Assembly (NCBI GenBank): GCA_020746995.1
Contig: JAGPXD010000006.1
Location: 2,604,001-2,668,000 of the forward strand
Length of the DNA stretch: 64,000 nucleotides
Reading direction: 5' to 3'
From: Plectosphaerella cucumerina
Taxonomy: Eukaryota > Ascomycota > Sordariomycetes > Glomerellales > Plectosphaerellaceae
Made by a program: the position numbers and the translations under genes. Of the stretch, positions 53,213 through 63,537 are shown piece by piece. Within the stretch, counting starts at the first letter, position 1. Each line of letters starts with the position of its first letter. The notes beneath the pieces are model-generated. The model was not told where the DNA came from. It searched no databases and was given only the letters and a program-made list of their open reading frames with translations.

Positions 53213-54677
53213 CTACCACTTCGAGCGCAGGTTACGGTCGCACATAACCCTGGCGACGAAGAGAAGAACTCCAGCGCCAGCCATGCATGATCCGGTGTAC
53301 GCGATGAGGTGGACATATTCTTCTGCTGTCTCGTGTCGAATGAACGCGCCGCCGATGGGCGTCCCAGTGAACACCCCGATGGCACCCCAGACACCAAAGG
53401 CGCCCAGCCGAGCCCCGATCTTCTCGGGGGGTGAGATGGCGGCGACGATGGAGGGCATGACGCTGATGAAGACGCCGGAGCAAAAACCTATTCTTATTAG
53501 AGGTGAAGGTAGATGGCGGCGTTGGGCGTACATACCATACAGACATGTGAATGCCACAATAAGGCCGATGCTGTTTGCGAAAAGCCAGAGAGTGAGGCAG
53601 AGGAGACCGGCAATTGTCGTCAACGGGTACAGCAGATTCAGTGCTCCAACATGATCGGCGACGAAGCCGCCGCTGTTGTTCGTCAGATACAGTGTTTCGT
53701 GGCAATGGGAGTGGTGAACTCACATGACGCGGCCAAAGAAGCTGGACGCATTGATCAGGGGCAGGAGGTAGCTGCCCATCGACGATTCAGGGTGATGCAG
53801 GGCAATGTATGGCTCTGAGAGAGATGTCAGTCTAGTTGTCTTGTGTCGAGCAGAGCCTGACTCACCTATGTAGTAGTACGGCACGTAGAGGCCAAAGTTC
53901 CCGACAATGCTAGCGAGGGCCAGAACAGAGTATCGCGCATCCTTGAAGCCGTTGAAGTCGAGAAGTTCGCGGGCCGACCTCAGCGGCTGAGGCGGCAGCT
54001 TTGGCTTCGAGATCAAGATAGCAACGCCATAGCAAAAGACCGTGATGAGCGCGACAACCCTGAGAGCCCAAGGCAGACCAATGTCTGGCGTCAGCTTGGA
54101 GAGCATGATGGGCAGGCACACACCACCAGCGCTGCTTCCACCGGCGAGAAGACCGAGAGCCAGGCCTCTGCGGCGCTTGAAGTGCTGGCTGACAAGAGGC
54201 ATGGCGACATATGTGCCAAAGGCCACGGTAATGCCGAAGAGAGCGCCCTATTTCCCGTCAGCGATTCATGGTCGTACAGAGATTGATTCGTCCAACGCAC
54301 CTGACTGAGGAAGAACTGCCAGATCTGCCCAGGCTGTGCGAAAGAGACGCCGACCGAGGCGGCGACCGTTCCCAAGGCAGCTGTGGCATAGAGTCGCGTG
54401 GGGCCATACGCGTCGCTGAGCGCGCCGGCGACCGGCCCGACCAGGTACATCAGGCCGAGCTGCAGCGACCCAATGAGGGCGATGAGCGAAAGGGGGTAGT
54501 CGCTGAGCTCATGGCGAGCATAGTGCTCCTGGAAGAAGCCGAAGCTGTTGATGTAGCCAAAAGAGACAAAGTAAACGAGGAAAGAGCCGGCGAGGGTCAG
54601 CCACCCGTGGAGAGTGTGCTCGCCATCTTTGGGGGGGGTTGCGCGTGGGCCTGTTCCGTGTCAGCACTGTCCTGCAT
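53213..54677 (-). pseudogene. MFS monocarboxylate-type transporter with homopolymer frameshift
   Basis: A monocarboxylate-porter-like transporter with about 12 membrane segments: HGWLTLAGSFLVYFVSFGYINSFG in TM1, LIGSLQLGLMYLVGPVAGAL, DAYGPTRLY, GALFGITVAFGTYVAMPLV, HFKRRRGLALGLLAGGSSAGG, and late helices VGNFGLYVPYYYI and GVWGAIGVFTGTPIGGAFI. The ATG at 54677 (MQDSADTEQAHAQPPPK) is in a different frame from TM1. Exon 1 (54677-54301) is 377 nt, one less than needed to meet phase-0 exon 2 at 54247. A run of eight C (G on +, 54631-54638) sits at the junction. Nine C would read QPPPKDGEHTLHGW, the expected family sequence. So this is a homopolymer contraction, real or a sequencing error. Without the defect it would be an ordinary functional gene. 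Confidence 0.78.
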
Positions 54678-55067
54678 CTTGACTATCCGGTCGGGGTACA
54701 AACAGCGTGCCGACCTTGTGTCGGGTTGTGTGTTGTGTTGGGGTGTGGACGCAAGGTTGCAATGGATGTTGAATGGGAGAAGATTGAGGAGATCGTGAGA
54801 TGACTCGAGGTGTTTTGATGTGGTTGTGGTGGGTCTTTTGGGTGGCATCATTTGGCCTTAACAGTTACCTTGCAGAATTGCAGCCATTCTTGATAGCAGG
54901 GGATGCATCTCCCAGCAACCCCAGTTGGCTGGACCCTCGGGCTGGGCTGAGCGCTTCTGCCTGAACCTACCGAGCAACGACATCGCAAGCCTTCGAGGCT
55001 TGAGACCGAGTCCTCATCACAAGGTCTTTGTCTTCGCTCATCAAATTCCGATCACCTGAACGACGCT

Positions 55068-56960
55068 ATGCCCGAGCCCTTTCAGTACCAACCGCTTGCT
55101 TCAGGGGAGCTGGAGATTCGTCTTTTCGAGCTTCATCCAAGCCAGAACCCAGATTCTGTCATCAGCGGCACACTGAGGAGTGTCAAGCTCGCATCGGGTC
55201 CAGAATACTACGCATTATCCTACACATGGGGTGCCCCTTACGCCGGTCTCCCACCAGAATGGGATGACCCAGACGCCACACATCCGATCCTTATTGACGG
55301 CCAAGAGTTCCGGGTCCGCTGGAACCTACATGCCGCCCTTGGACAAATGAGGAGATGTGAGCATTTCCCTCCGGTTATGTGGATTGACGCCATCTGCATC
55401 GACCAGTCCAACCTCGAGGAGAGGAACGAGCAGGTCCAGATGATGGACTTGATCTACAAAAGCGCCATCTACACGATAATCTGGCTCGGCCCCTCCCCTG
55501 CTGGTGCTGTTCCCTTGTACGAGCTATCACGAGCCATTTCGATTTGGAAGAACTCGCACTCTGCCTTGCTCGAACTTGAAATGGAGAAATCTACCCCAGC
55601 GATTCGCCAGGCATACATGCGCATCGCCAGCCTTGATCTGGGGCACAACGATGTCATCGATCACCTGGATACCTTCATGAGGATCTTACACTGCAACTGG
55701 TTCCGTCGCATGTGGATAATCCAGGAAGCCGTCCTCAGCCGGAAGCTGTACATCTCTTGGGCTGCCGATGAGGGCGTTCTCGAATGGTTCGACTTTTCAC
55801 GGGCCTACGACATTCTGAACCACCATGCTATAAAATTTCGGCGCGAGCACATCGATTCCGTGGCAGGCCTCACGGCGAAACAGTCGGCTCAGGTTATTAA
55901 GTCGCTGGCCGCCTTCTATCGTACGACATATCACCTCAGTAATATCTCGAACCTACGAACTCTTCATTCCGACGGCATGGAATTGCGCTTGCCATCTCTT
56001 CTCCGGTTTACATTCATGTACGAGGCATCTGATCCGAGAGATCACGTTTACGGCGTCCTTGGCATGGCATCCAACCGGGAGTTCGTCGCCGTGGACTATG
56101 ATCTCAGCTTGAATGATGTTTTTGTCAACACGTCGAGGACTCTGCTGGAGAAACACAAAGACCTCAGCGTTTTCAACATCCGAGGATTCTCGCAAGAGGC
56201 AGATTTGCCATCATGGTCACTGCCGCCCCGGCTCTTCACTTCGAATACCGTCTACTTCACAGAGCCGCTTGGATCCCTCTTGGATCCTGAAGAGCCGTCA
56301 TATTACGCCTCTGGTGGTAATTTCATACCGATACTGCACTTTCCAGACAGTGGTACGCTGTCAATGTCGATGATTCGGCTGGACGCCTTGCGCTTCGTGG
56401 GAGGGTTAGCTGCCAGGGATGTCCTGACGGGCAAAAAACAAGCACCAAGAGGAGGCACATCATTCGACTTGGATACATATGAGCAAGTGGTGCGGGAATG
56501 GATCGCCGAGGACATGGGCGCCGAGTTCGCCGAATTGCAAAAGTACTGGAGCACCGGAGAACCTTTCTGGAGAGCTTTTGCCCGAACCCTGCACGCCGAC
56601 ATTGTCTGCCCAGAGAACACGAAGTCCGTCTTTCGCCGTCTACCCGAAGACTTCCAGCCAACGGAGAAAACGATGGAGGCATTTCGCAGAACCTCATCTG
56701 TCGCGACTCTCAAACGCCGGACTTTTGCCCTCACGACTGCAATGAACCTCTTCTGTCTCGTCCCGGAGGATGCTCTGCCTGGTGACGTTATAGCTGTGGC
56801 TATCGGCGCCGAAACACCGTACCTGCTGCGACCAGCTGGGACAGACACGTACCGGTTCATCGGCTGCGCCTACGTTCACGAGTTTATGGATGGCAGGGCA
56901 CTGGATCTTGCGGAAGAGCTTGGGGCTGAATACGAGGCCAGGCCCTTCAAGATCGTCTAG
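55068..56960 (+). CDS. heterokaryon incompatibility (HET) domain protein
   Basis: A single intronless exon of 630 residues. The N-terminal HET domain has its three blocks: PEYYALSYTWGAP (about residues 45-57), PVMWIDAICIDQSNLEERNEQVQMM (about 100-125) with YKSAIYTIIWLG, and the later FRRMWIIQEAVLSRKLYI (about 215-232). The C-terminal half is typical of HET-6/het-E-like proteins: RDHVYGVLGMAS, VDYDLSLNDVFVNTSR and ending MNLFCLVPEDALPGDVIAVAIGAETPYLLRP...YRFIGCAYVHEFMDG. HET proteins take part in allorecognition and programmed cell death after cell fusion between unlike strains. No NACHT or WD repeats are attached. It is the only such gene in the window. Confidence 0.95.
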   Translation: MPEPFQYQPLASGELEIRLFELHPSQNPDSVISGTLRSVKLASGPEYYALSYTWGAPYAGLPPEWDDPDATHPILIDGQEFRVRWNLHAALGQMRRCEHFPPVMWIDAICIDQSNLEERNEQVQMMDLIYKSAIYTIIWLGPSPAGAVPLYELSRAISIWKNSHSALLELEMEKSTPAIRQAYMRIASLDLGHNDVIDHLDTFMRILHCNWFRRMWIIQEAVLSRKLYISWAADEGVLEWFDFSRAYDILNHHAIKFRREHIDSVAGLTAKQSAQVIKSLAAFYRTTYHLSNISNLRTLHSDGMELRLPSLLRFTFMYEASDPRDHVYGVLGMASNREFVAVDYDLSLNDVFVNTSRTLLEKHKDLSVFNIRGFSQEADLPSWSLPPRLFTSNTVYFTEPLGSLLDPEEPSYYASGGNFIPILHFPDSGTLSMSMIRLDALRFVGGLAARDVLTGKKQAPRGGTSFDLDTYEQVVREWIAEDMGAEFAELQKYWSTGEPFWRAFARTLHADIVCPENTKSVFRRLPEDFQPTEKTMEAFRRTSSVATLKRRTFALTTAMNLFCLVPEDALPGDVIAVAIGAETPYLLRPAGTDTYRFIGCAYVHEFMDGRALDLAEELGAEYEARPFKIV

Positions 56961-57096
56961 CAGGTGAGCCTTCGGTAAGATGGATGCCTCAAGGCAAGTA
57001 TAAACTCATAATGTCATGTCGTTGTATCATCTAACCCAAATCCAGCACCCCAAACGCCTCGCAGCATGTAACAACAGCAACCCAGCACCTTCCTCG

Positions 57097-58059
57097 TCAG
57101 CGGAACCACGACCATCGCGGCCGCAAATCATCCGCAAAGGTCCTATCATCCCTCATCGAGGACCGTCGCTGCCTCCTCCTCGGCGTCTCACGACCTCTCT
57201 CGTCACCACTATACTCGCCCTGCGACTCGAACCCCGAGTCATCAGCGACAGCCTCCTCTTGTCGTTTCCGCCGCATCTCAACCTCATCAGCCCGGATCTC
57301 CCGCCTGTAGTATTCATTAAGCCTCTCATGCTCATCCTTCTCCCCTCCACCTCCACGACGGCGTCGCCACTCCTCGAGTCCGCCTAGGCGTCTGTCACCG
57401 CGCCGCTCCAGCCCGCGCAGGAAGACCTTCCACCGCCGCCAGAGCTGCTTGTACCCTTCAAGGGCGAGGGCGAGGTCATCTCCGTGCTCTTGCGCGTTGA
57501 GAACCCGCTCCATGCCCGGACAAGCATGACCCTGCCGACGACCGCATCGCGACCCATGCTCTCGGTCGTGCCACCTCGCGAGCCGACGAGCATCAGCCTG
57601 GGCGTCATCAATTTCCAAAAGGGTCTGGTCGATGACGCGGCCAATTTCGAGGATCTGGTCCCTCGCGAGGCGGAACTCAACACTCTCGGCGGCGCAGGTG
57701 CGGGTACTACCCTCGGAGCCGCCCTGGCGCGAGGCAACGGGGAAGATGGCGCCGTCGAAGACAGGCAAATCGCGCCAGCGGCGCTCGGCCTCATCGGGAC
57801 GGAAGTGAACGCCCTTGTGCGACTGGCGTTGGGTATAGGTGTGGTAGATGATGGCGGCGCGGCAGCGGGCTGGACATTCGTACATGCGCACCGAGAGCGA
57901 GCAGCAGCCGTGATCGCGGCAGGGATGGCGAGAGCGGCGGTCGATGGGGCATCGACAGTGGTTGGGCGAGGCATAGGGATCGAGAAGCTGGTTCTCTCCG
58001 TCGGAGAGGACGGGGCGGACGTCGCACCGCATGGCGTGGGTGTAGACTCGGTAGCACAT
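57097..58059 (-). CDS. hypothetical protein, Cys-rich N-terminus and charged C-terminus
   Basis: The open frame gives 320 residues from MCYRVYTHAMRCDVRPV. In-frame ATGs at 58146 and 58248 would add 29 or 63 residues. The N-terminal 80 residues hold regularly spaced Cys and His (CDVRP, NHCRCPIDRRSRHPCRDHGCC, MYECPARC), suggesting metal binding or disulfides. The C-terminal 130 residues are strongly basic/acidic and helical (EWRRRRGGGGEKDEHERLNEYYRR...), ending RRRQRRSSMRDDRTFADD. I recognise no named domain. The start at 58059 is preferred because the Cys-rich block begins there. Confidence 0.65.
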   Translation of the reverse strand: MCYRVYTHAMRCDVRPVLSDGENQLLDPYASPNHCRCPIDRRSRHPCRDHGCCSLSVRMYECPARCRAAIIYHTYTQRQSHKGVHFRPDEAERRWRDLPVFDGAIFPVASRQGGSEGSTRTCAAESVEFRLARDQILEIGRVIDQTLLEIDDAQADARRLARWHDREHGSRCGRRQGHACPGMERVLNAQEHGDDLALALEGYKQLWRRWKVFLRGLERRGDRRLGGLEEWRRRRGGGGEKDEHERLNEYYRREIRADEVEMRRKRQEEAVADDSGFESQGEYSGDERGRETPRRRQRRSSMRDDRTFADDLRPRWSWFR

Positions 58060-58539
58060 GGTGGTGAAGATGAGTAGGTATGTTTGGTTGTCGCGGTAAG
58101 GTGAGATGTGGCTGTCTGGCTGATCTGGAGCTCCATCACAACTCATCTGTGTTCTGGTCGAGATGGTATATACCAGCCTTCGCTTGACAAAGGCAACAGT
58201 GAGATTGATACAGCGCCGATGGAATACAAGTGCTGTTCTGCAGACCACAAAGGGGCTGCATGGACGGGAGACGACCCGAGGACGTGCTGTAGGATGAGGC
58301 CGCTCTCAACAAAGGGGTCGCCGAGGACCATGAATGGCCTTGTGACTCGTGCTTCGGGTGCCCTTGTCGGCCAAGTCGCAGCCGGTCGTCAAATTTGCTG
58401 CGGTAAGAGAAACTTGGCGTTGCAGCTCGTGGGATGAAATCCAATGCCATTGCTTCTCATAGACAGAAAGAACATGTTCTCGGCCTCGGCCGCTGGATCC
58501 TATTATACCATCAATCATCCAGTGATGCTACATGCATGC

Positions 58540-60321
58540 CTACACGCCCTTTGCCGCCCGCGACTTGTTGTCGCGGTGCCTCTTCTCCTTGGCCGCCGTC
58601 TTTTTCCGCGACATCCACGACTTGGTCAGGTCTCTCCGGTTCTCCCAGAACCATTTCTGGAAGTCGCCGCTCGGCCCGTCCTCTCCAGCCGCTGCTGCGG
58701 CTGCCGCAGCCTCGGCCTCGGCAGTATCGACCTCGTCGTCATCTGCCATTTCCTCGTCCTCGCCCTCGGCGCCGATTGCCCAGAAGTTCTTGATCCTCGA
58801 GGGGTGTGCTGTGTCGGGCGTGGGCGCGGCGCTCCTAAGCTGCCGCCACTCAAAGTCCCGCTCGGTGAAGGGCGTCAGAGGCATCTGCGCCGCCCCAGCC
58901 TCGGCATCTCCATCCTCCTCAATGTCATCGCCGCCGCCAGCGAAGAAGCTGAAAGGCTGCTCCTCCGCGCCTTCGACCGCAGCTTCCTTGTTCTTCTTGT
59001 ACAGTGCCTCCAGAGGGTGCACCTTTCCAGGTGTCGTCGGCGGCGGGGGAATCTTGATGGTGAGGCTGACGTTGGAGCTCGAGGACTTGGGGCGGGAATC
59101 GCTCTTCGGGGCATCCGTTGGGCTGGCATCAGCTGCCTTTGTCGCCTGGTTCTTCTCATCGTCAGAGTCCTCGGATGAGGACTCGCTGCTGCTGGTATCA
59201 TCGGCGGGCGGGGGCGCCCTGGTCTTGAGGATGGACTTTGCCGGCGTCGCGAGGGTAGTCTTTGGGGGTTCCTTTACCTCGTTGTCGGAATCGCTTTCGT
59301 CCTCGGAAGAGCTGCCGCTGCTGCTCGTCGTGTCGTCGTCTACCGGGGCAGGCTTGACCGGCGGGGTGGTCTTTTTCGTCACTTTCGGTTGGGGTTCTTC
59401 ATCTTCGGACGAGCTACTGCTCGTGGCATCGTCTTCCTCGGGCGGCGGAGGAGGCGGGGCCTTTTTCGGGCTCTTCTTGCGGCGGGTGGCCTCGGGCCTC
59501 GTGAGCTTGACGTCCTCGATCACGTTGCCTTCGGCATCGACCCAGCCTTTGCCATCGACAAACTCGGTTGCGACTGGTGCGTCGGCGGAGGGCTTGTTGG
59601 CCTTGAGGAACGTGGGGTACTTTGTCGTGTTGGCGAACTCGTGTATGACCGTCTCGCGTGACTTGCTCTTCTTGCGCCTTTTGCGGTCGGTCTCTTCGGA
59701 GTCGGCGGCAGGTGCGGGCGCGGGTTCGGGCACACCTGGTAGTTTGGTCTTGAGGAGGCACTCCTCCTTTTCGGTGTACTTGGATCTTTCCTCGCGCTTC
59801 TTCTTCTTCTTGTCCTTGTCCTTGCCCTTGTCTTGCTTCTCGAGGTCGCGATCCTTCTTGGACTTGCGCTTCTCCTTGATCTTGTCTTCGTCGGTGACGG
59901 TCCACCCACGCTTGACCTTGCGGCCCTCCTCGAGCTCGATGCCGGGGATGACGTTGTGGTCCTTCTTGCGCTTCTTCTCCTTGCCGCCCTCGTCCTGGTT
60001 CTTCTTCCTCTTCTTGTCGGGGACAACCTCTCGCTCGGGGCTGGGCTCCTTCCAGGCCTCGGGCTTGGCCTTGTCGATGCGCATCTTGAGTCCTTTGAGG
60101 ACGTTGCCGTTGAGCTTCTTCCTGATCTTGTCGGCGTCGGCGGTAGGGAGGTCGACGAAGCCGTAGCGCTTCTCAGGGTAGGTCTCGACGGTGTGAAAGG
60201 AGATGTTGCGGGCGCTGGGCAGCGCGCTGGCGGGAATGACGACCTTGGCAAGGTCGGCGTCGAAGGGGACAATATGCAGGCGAGTGTATGCAGAGTCGGG
60301 GGAGGTACCGTCCTCGGGCAT
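58540..60321 (-). CDS. nucleolar RNA-binding protein, SRP40/NOP-like, with N-terminal RRM
   Basis: A single exon of 593 residues. Residues about 10-85 form an RRM-like fold: TRLHIVPFDADLAKVVIP, NISFHTVETYPEKRYGFVDLP and LNGNVLKGLKMRIDKAKP. A long Lys/Arg/Glu region follows, then Ser/Asp-rich stretches (TSSSSSEDEE, TTSSSGSSSEDESDSDNE, TSSSESSSEDSDDE) like those of nucleolar phosphoproteins Nopp140/Srp40. The C-terminus has MPLTPFTERDFEWRQL, then SRIKNFWAIG and FQKWFWENRRDLTKSWMSRKK, the conserved end of fungal Nol8/Nop6-type proteins involved in ribosome biogenesis. The composition causes long antisense open frames, which are artefacts. The start is supported by the RRM beginning a few residues later. 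Confidence 0.88.
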   Translation of the reverse strand: MPEDGTSPDSAYTRLHIVPFDADLAKVVIPASALPSARNISFHTVETYPEKRYGFVDLPTADADKIRKKLNGNVLKGLKMRIDKAKPEAWKEPSPEREVVPDKKRKKNQDEGGKEKKRKKDHNVIPGIELEEGRKVKRGWTVTDEDKIKEKRKSKKDRDLEKQDKGKDKDKKKKKREERSKYTEKEECLLKTKLPGVPEPAPAPAADSEETDRKRRKKSKSRETVIHEFANTTKYPTFLKANKPSADAPVATEFVDGKGWVDAEGNVIEDVKLTRPEATRRKKSPKKAPPPPPPEEDDATSSSSSEDEEPQPKVTKKTTPPVKPAPVDDDTTSSSGSSSEDESDSDNEVKEPPKTTLATPAKSILKTRAPPPADDTSSSESSSEDSDDEKNQATKAADASPTDAPKSDSRPKSSSSNVSLTIKIPPPPTTPGKVHPLEALYKKNKEAAVEGAEEQPFSFFAGGGDDIEEDGDAEAGAAQMPLTPFTERDFEWRQLRSAAPTPDTAHPSRIKNFWAIGAEGEDEEMADDDEVDTAEAEAAAAAAAAGEDGPSGDFQKWFWENRRDLTKSWMSRKKTAAKEKRHRDNKSRAAKGV

Positions 60322-60943
60322 TTTCGTCGAGAGGCGCTGCGGAGGCCTGTTGCGCAGCTAAGCGCCGGGAAGGATGGTGATGTTTGAGCTTGGGCTGGAG
60401 CTGGCTGCAGAGCTGAAGGGACGGGAGGAAGACAAAAGATTGATGCGCAGGGATTTCATTGGCGGGCGGTGTAGCCGTGCGAAGACGGTGTGTTGGGGTG
60501 GAGCACGGTGCGGGGCTGCTGGCATGTCGACTCGAGGTGCATCTGGGGTCTTACAGCCCGACGACTTCTCTCATCAATCCCGCTATGGATTTGCACGTCG
60601 AATGGGCGATGCCTTTGCACATTGGCCGCTTCAAAATCATTGAGTTTTGGCCCCTCCTGTCTTCCGCTTCATTTTCCCAAATATGGGCAGCCTCCCAAGG
60701 AGGAGCTCCTGCCATGGACCTGCTGCCGGTTGAAGAGCCGTGCCCTGGATCGTCGCTGCCATCCGAACTCACGACAGGTGAGGAAAGAGGCGCCCAGTGT
60801 CGAATCAACATGGAATAGCTCTCGAACCTCGCACTGGCTGCCCATTATGAAGCTCTCCCGACCTACTACACCTTTTGCATACAGCTATTTTGATACGCGC
60901 ATTTCTATCGCTTCCATCTTTTACCCGCTCATCTCCTGCAGCC

Positions 60944-62191
60944 ATGACGGAGGCATCGTCGGACAGGACACCGACCATCGTCCACCCAGAAGATGAGGCA
61001 GACCACTGCATCTCCCAACTTCCGTCCGCTTTGTCCGAGTCTCACGAACCGCGGCAGACGCTTTACCCGCCATCTACTCAGCAGGCTCCAAGCTTCCTCG
61101 AACACTCCATCAAGGTCCAGGCACCAGGCGCTGCTGATCCTGCTACCACAATCTCCGTGCCGACACCTTCGTTTGTCTGTCGAGGCCGTGGCAAGCATGT
61201 GATTGCTCGAAGTCAGCCGCACATTCCCAACACCACGATCCTATCGCGACGCAGCATTACCGACATCAAATGGCTGAACAATCCCTACGCTACTGCCATC
61301 ACTCGTTGGGGCTCCATCGACTCTGCCATCACTCCGAGTAGGCCGATGACTCGCCTATCCGACTGCGACTCCAAATTCTCTGTCTCCACCCTGCGATCTG
61401 TGAGACTTGAGCGGCGAAGCACCTCCTCCACCGGCGGCGACATTCTCAAGGAGAACACCCACGAGACACCGACCTTGTCCAGCCGTCATTCGCTTGAGTC
61501 TTTTCCTGCGCTCCTGAAACGAGAATGGACACAGGAGTGGCTCAGCCCTCCCGCCAACATCTATGCTCAGACCCAAGAGCCCAGGAATGACTTGTACCAC
61601 CTGGGAATCGACGCCCGATGTGGTACCTCCGCCGATGTTCCCACCGTCCTTGTCGATGATGAGCCTGTCAAGCCTCCGCAGTGCAACCACGCCCTGTTCC
61701 ACGAAGACATCTTCGAGTGCGGTACCTACTCGACCCCAATCACTCGAAGAGCCACCGAAGCAAGCATCAAGTTCCCTCTGAGTCCCGAAATCAACTCGGA
61801 GACGTCATCTGGCACTCTCTCGCGTGCAGGAAAGGACGCCAGAAGTGGCAAAAGCATCCCCTTCATTCCCGTCCACAAACACCAGCCTGGAACGCCACAT
61901 TTCATGGATCGTCTGCGCGAGGGAGGAAAGGCCGTCACCAGGAAGCTCTCTGCCGTCTTCCCTGGCACTCGAGGTACCCGAGCTCCGGCTCCATCAGCCG
62001 AATCAGAGGACTACCAGACTGAGGACGGGCACACACAGCCACGGACATCTGCCGCAGTCAGCCCCACGGTCAGCACCCTCGAGGTCCTTGACCCTCTCGC
62101 CCACATTGCCGGCACATCTGGAGGACGCCATTCCCGACACGGTGCCTGCTCCGAGGATCACCAGCCTCACGTATGTGACAGTGAACACTAG
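60944..62191 (+). CDS. hypothetical Ser/Thr/Pro-rich protein
   Basis: A single exon of 415 residues from MTEASSDRTPTIV. An in-frame ATG at 60875 would add 23 residues. The sequence is low in hydrophobic clusters and rich in Ser, Thr and Pro, so mostly disordered. More conserved-looking blocks are TTILSRRSITDIKWLNNPYATAITRWGSIDSAI, SKFSVSTLRSVRLERRS and HFMDRLREGGKAVTRKLSAVFPGTRG, the last a possible amphipathic basic helix. No known domain. A leader of about 600 bp separates it from the divergent nucleolar protein gene. The function is unknown; a scaffold or regulatory protein is possible. Confidence 0.65.
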   Translation: MTEASSDRTPTIVHPEDEADHCISQLPSALSESHEPRQTLYPPSTQQAPSFLEHSIKVQAPGAADPATTISVPTPSFVCRGRGKHVIARSQPHIPNTTILSRRSITDIKWLNNPYATAITRWGSIDSAITPSRPMTRLSDCDSKFSVSTLRSVRLERRSTSSTGGDILKENTHETPTLSSRHSLESFPALLKREWTQEWLSPPANIYAQTQEPRNDLYHLGIDARCGTSADVPTVLVDDEPVKPPQCNHALFHEDIFECGTYSTPITRRATEASIKFPLSPEINSETSSGTLSRAGKDARSGKSIPFIPVHKHQPGTPHFMDRLREGGKAVTRKLSAVFPGTRGTRAPAPSAESEDYQTEDGHTQPRTSAAVSPTVSTLEVLDPLAHIAGTSGGRHSRHGACSEDHQPHVCDSEH

Positions 62192-63537
62192 TTCAGCATT
62201 TCGGCTGGGGAGATGGCTTGTTTAGGAGGAAAGATTGGATTACGCACCGCTGGTCTTGCGTCTATGCTACAATACTCATATCACCAGAACACCTAATAAA
62301 CCGACCAATTCATGACCTACTCTTTCATTGCGCGTGTGGCCTGATGTATGAGTCCCAACGACAAGCCTGGACCATAGCCTGATGGTCGGGATTTTGACCA
62401 GCACCCATCGTCCCGAACTTGGTGACGTCGTTGCTCCCCCTTGTTTGCCACGTCGCCCCAGAGCCAAGTTGCTCGTCGTCCAATAAAGGTGACCCCAAAT
62501 ATCGGGCATAGTAAGACCCATGGTCATGCAAGCACATGTGTCCAGCTTGATTGTCTCCAGCAATCTAAACATCAAGCCCACTGGAAACAGAAGCTTAGTC
62601 TTTTCTGCATGATTGTCACTCGGCCGTGCCATTGCCCATAGCTCTCAAACCTTCATTCGCACAACCAGAGGCACTCTCTCCGGAGAAGTCGCCAGCTCTT
62701 CAGCCTGAAGAGTTCGCCCATTCCATCTTCTTCTGACCATACCACGTCGACAGAGATGGCACCGGTCTGTGTCGCCTTTTGAGACAGCTGCACCCCTTTT
62801 TCTAGGTCCTCGTCACCACTGCCGCCGCAACTTCCTCAAGACCATTTGTTTGCTAGACAGGTTGCATGGTACTGGCCAGTCAAAGGGGGATGCCACGGCA
62901 TCTTCTTAGCCAGTGCTCTATGGTGATGCGCAATGGGTCAGGTTTGAAGAGGCAAACTAGGTTTGATGTCTGTCGGATGCATCTTTCTCACATTCTTGAG
63001 GAATCTGCTAGAGTACGACATCATGAAGGTGCTGACAACCTGGAAGCAGAACCACCCCATCCACAAGAACCACTGTTCGCTGCCTCGACAAGCCTGTTCA
63101 AGATGCCAACCTTGCCATCCCATCTTTTCTCTCGGCATTCCATTTTGAAATTCCCTTTAATGCCACACTGTTCATTTCAAGAGTCGTTTACACCAGTCAT
63201 CACGCGTCAATGGAAAAACTATCACTTCACTTTGAGATGGAAGGCATTCACAACCAGATGAACAATAGAGGACAATAAGACCGTCATTCACCAGCACCGA
63301 CGCATCACGTCCTCAGAGGGAACATCAAGACGCATCAGAACGGCGGAGGATACCTTAGCGCATACATCACAAACGTCATCGACGTATCATAACCCATTTC
63401 CTTTCATTTTACCTACTCCTACAAAAGAGCCGTCCTGGCTCATAGCAGACCGAAAAAACCGGGCCCTCATCTAAAAAGCCCCCAAAGCAAACCACCCAAG
63501 CAAAACCAACCTCAACCTCCTTCCTTCATCCGCCGCC
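62192..63537. other. intergenic, no gene seen
   Basis: 1.35 kb between convergent genes. Several short frames occur but none has protein-like features or splice support. Confidence 0.4.

Noticed and set aside
52887..53654. Long plus-strand open frame (255 codons)
   Set aside because: It is antisense to the monocarboxylate-type transporter exons and its product has no family features.
57484..58077. Plus-strand open frame of about 200 codons
   Set aside because: It is antisense to the Cys-rich hypothetical gene; composition is Gly/Ala/Val-biased without motifs.
58532..60166. Very long plus-strand open frame (544 codons)
   Set aside because: It is the mirror of the Lys/Glu/Ser-rich nucleolar protein gene; the biased codons keep the antisense frame open.
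62866..63261. Plus-strand frame of 131 codons
   Set aside because: No recognisable feature and no intron or start context; likely chance.
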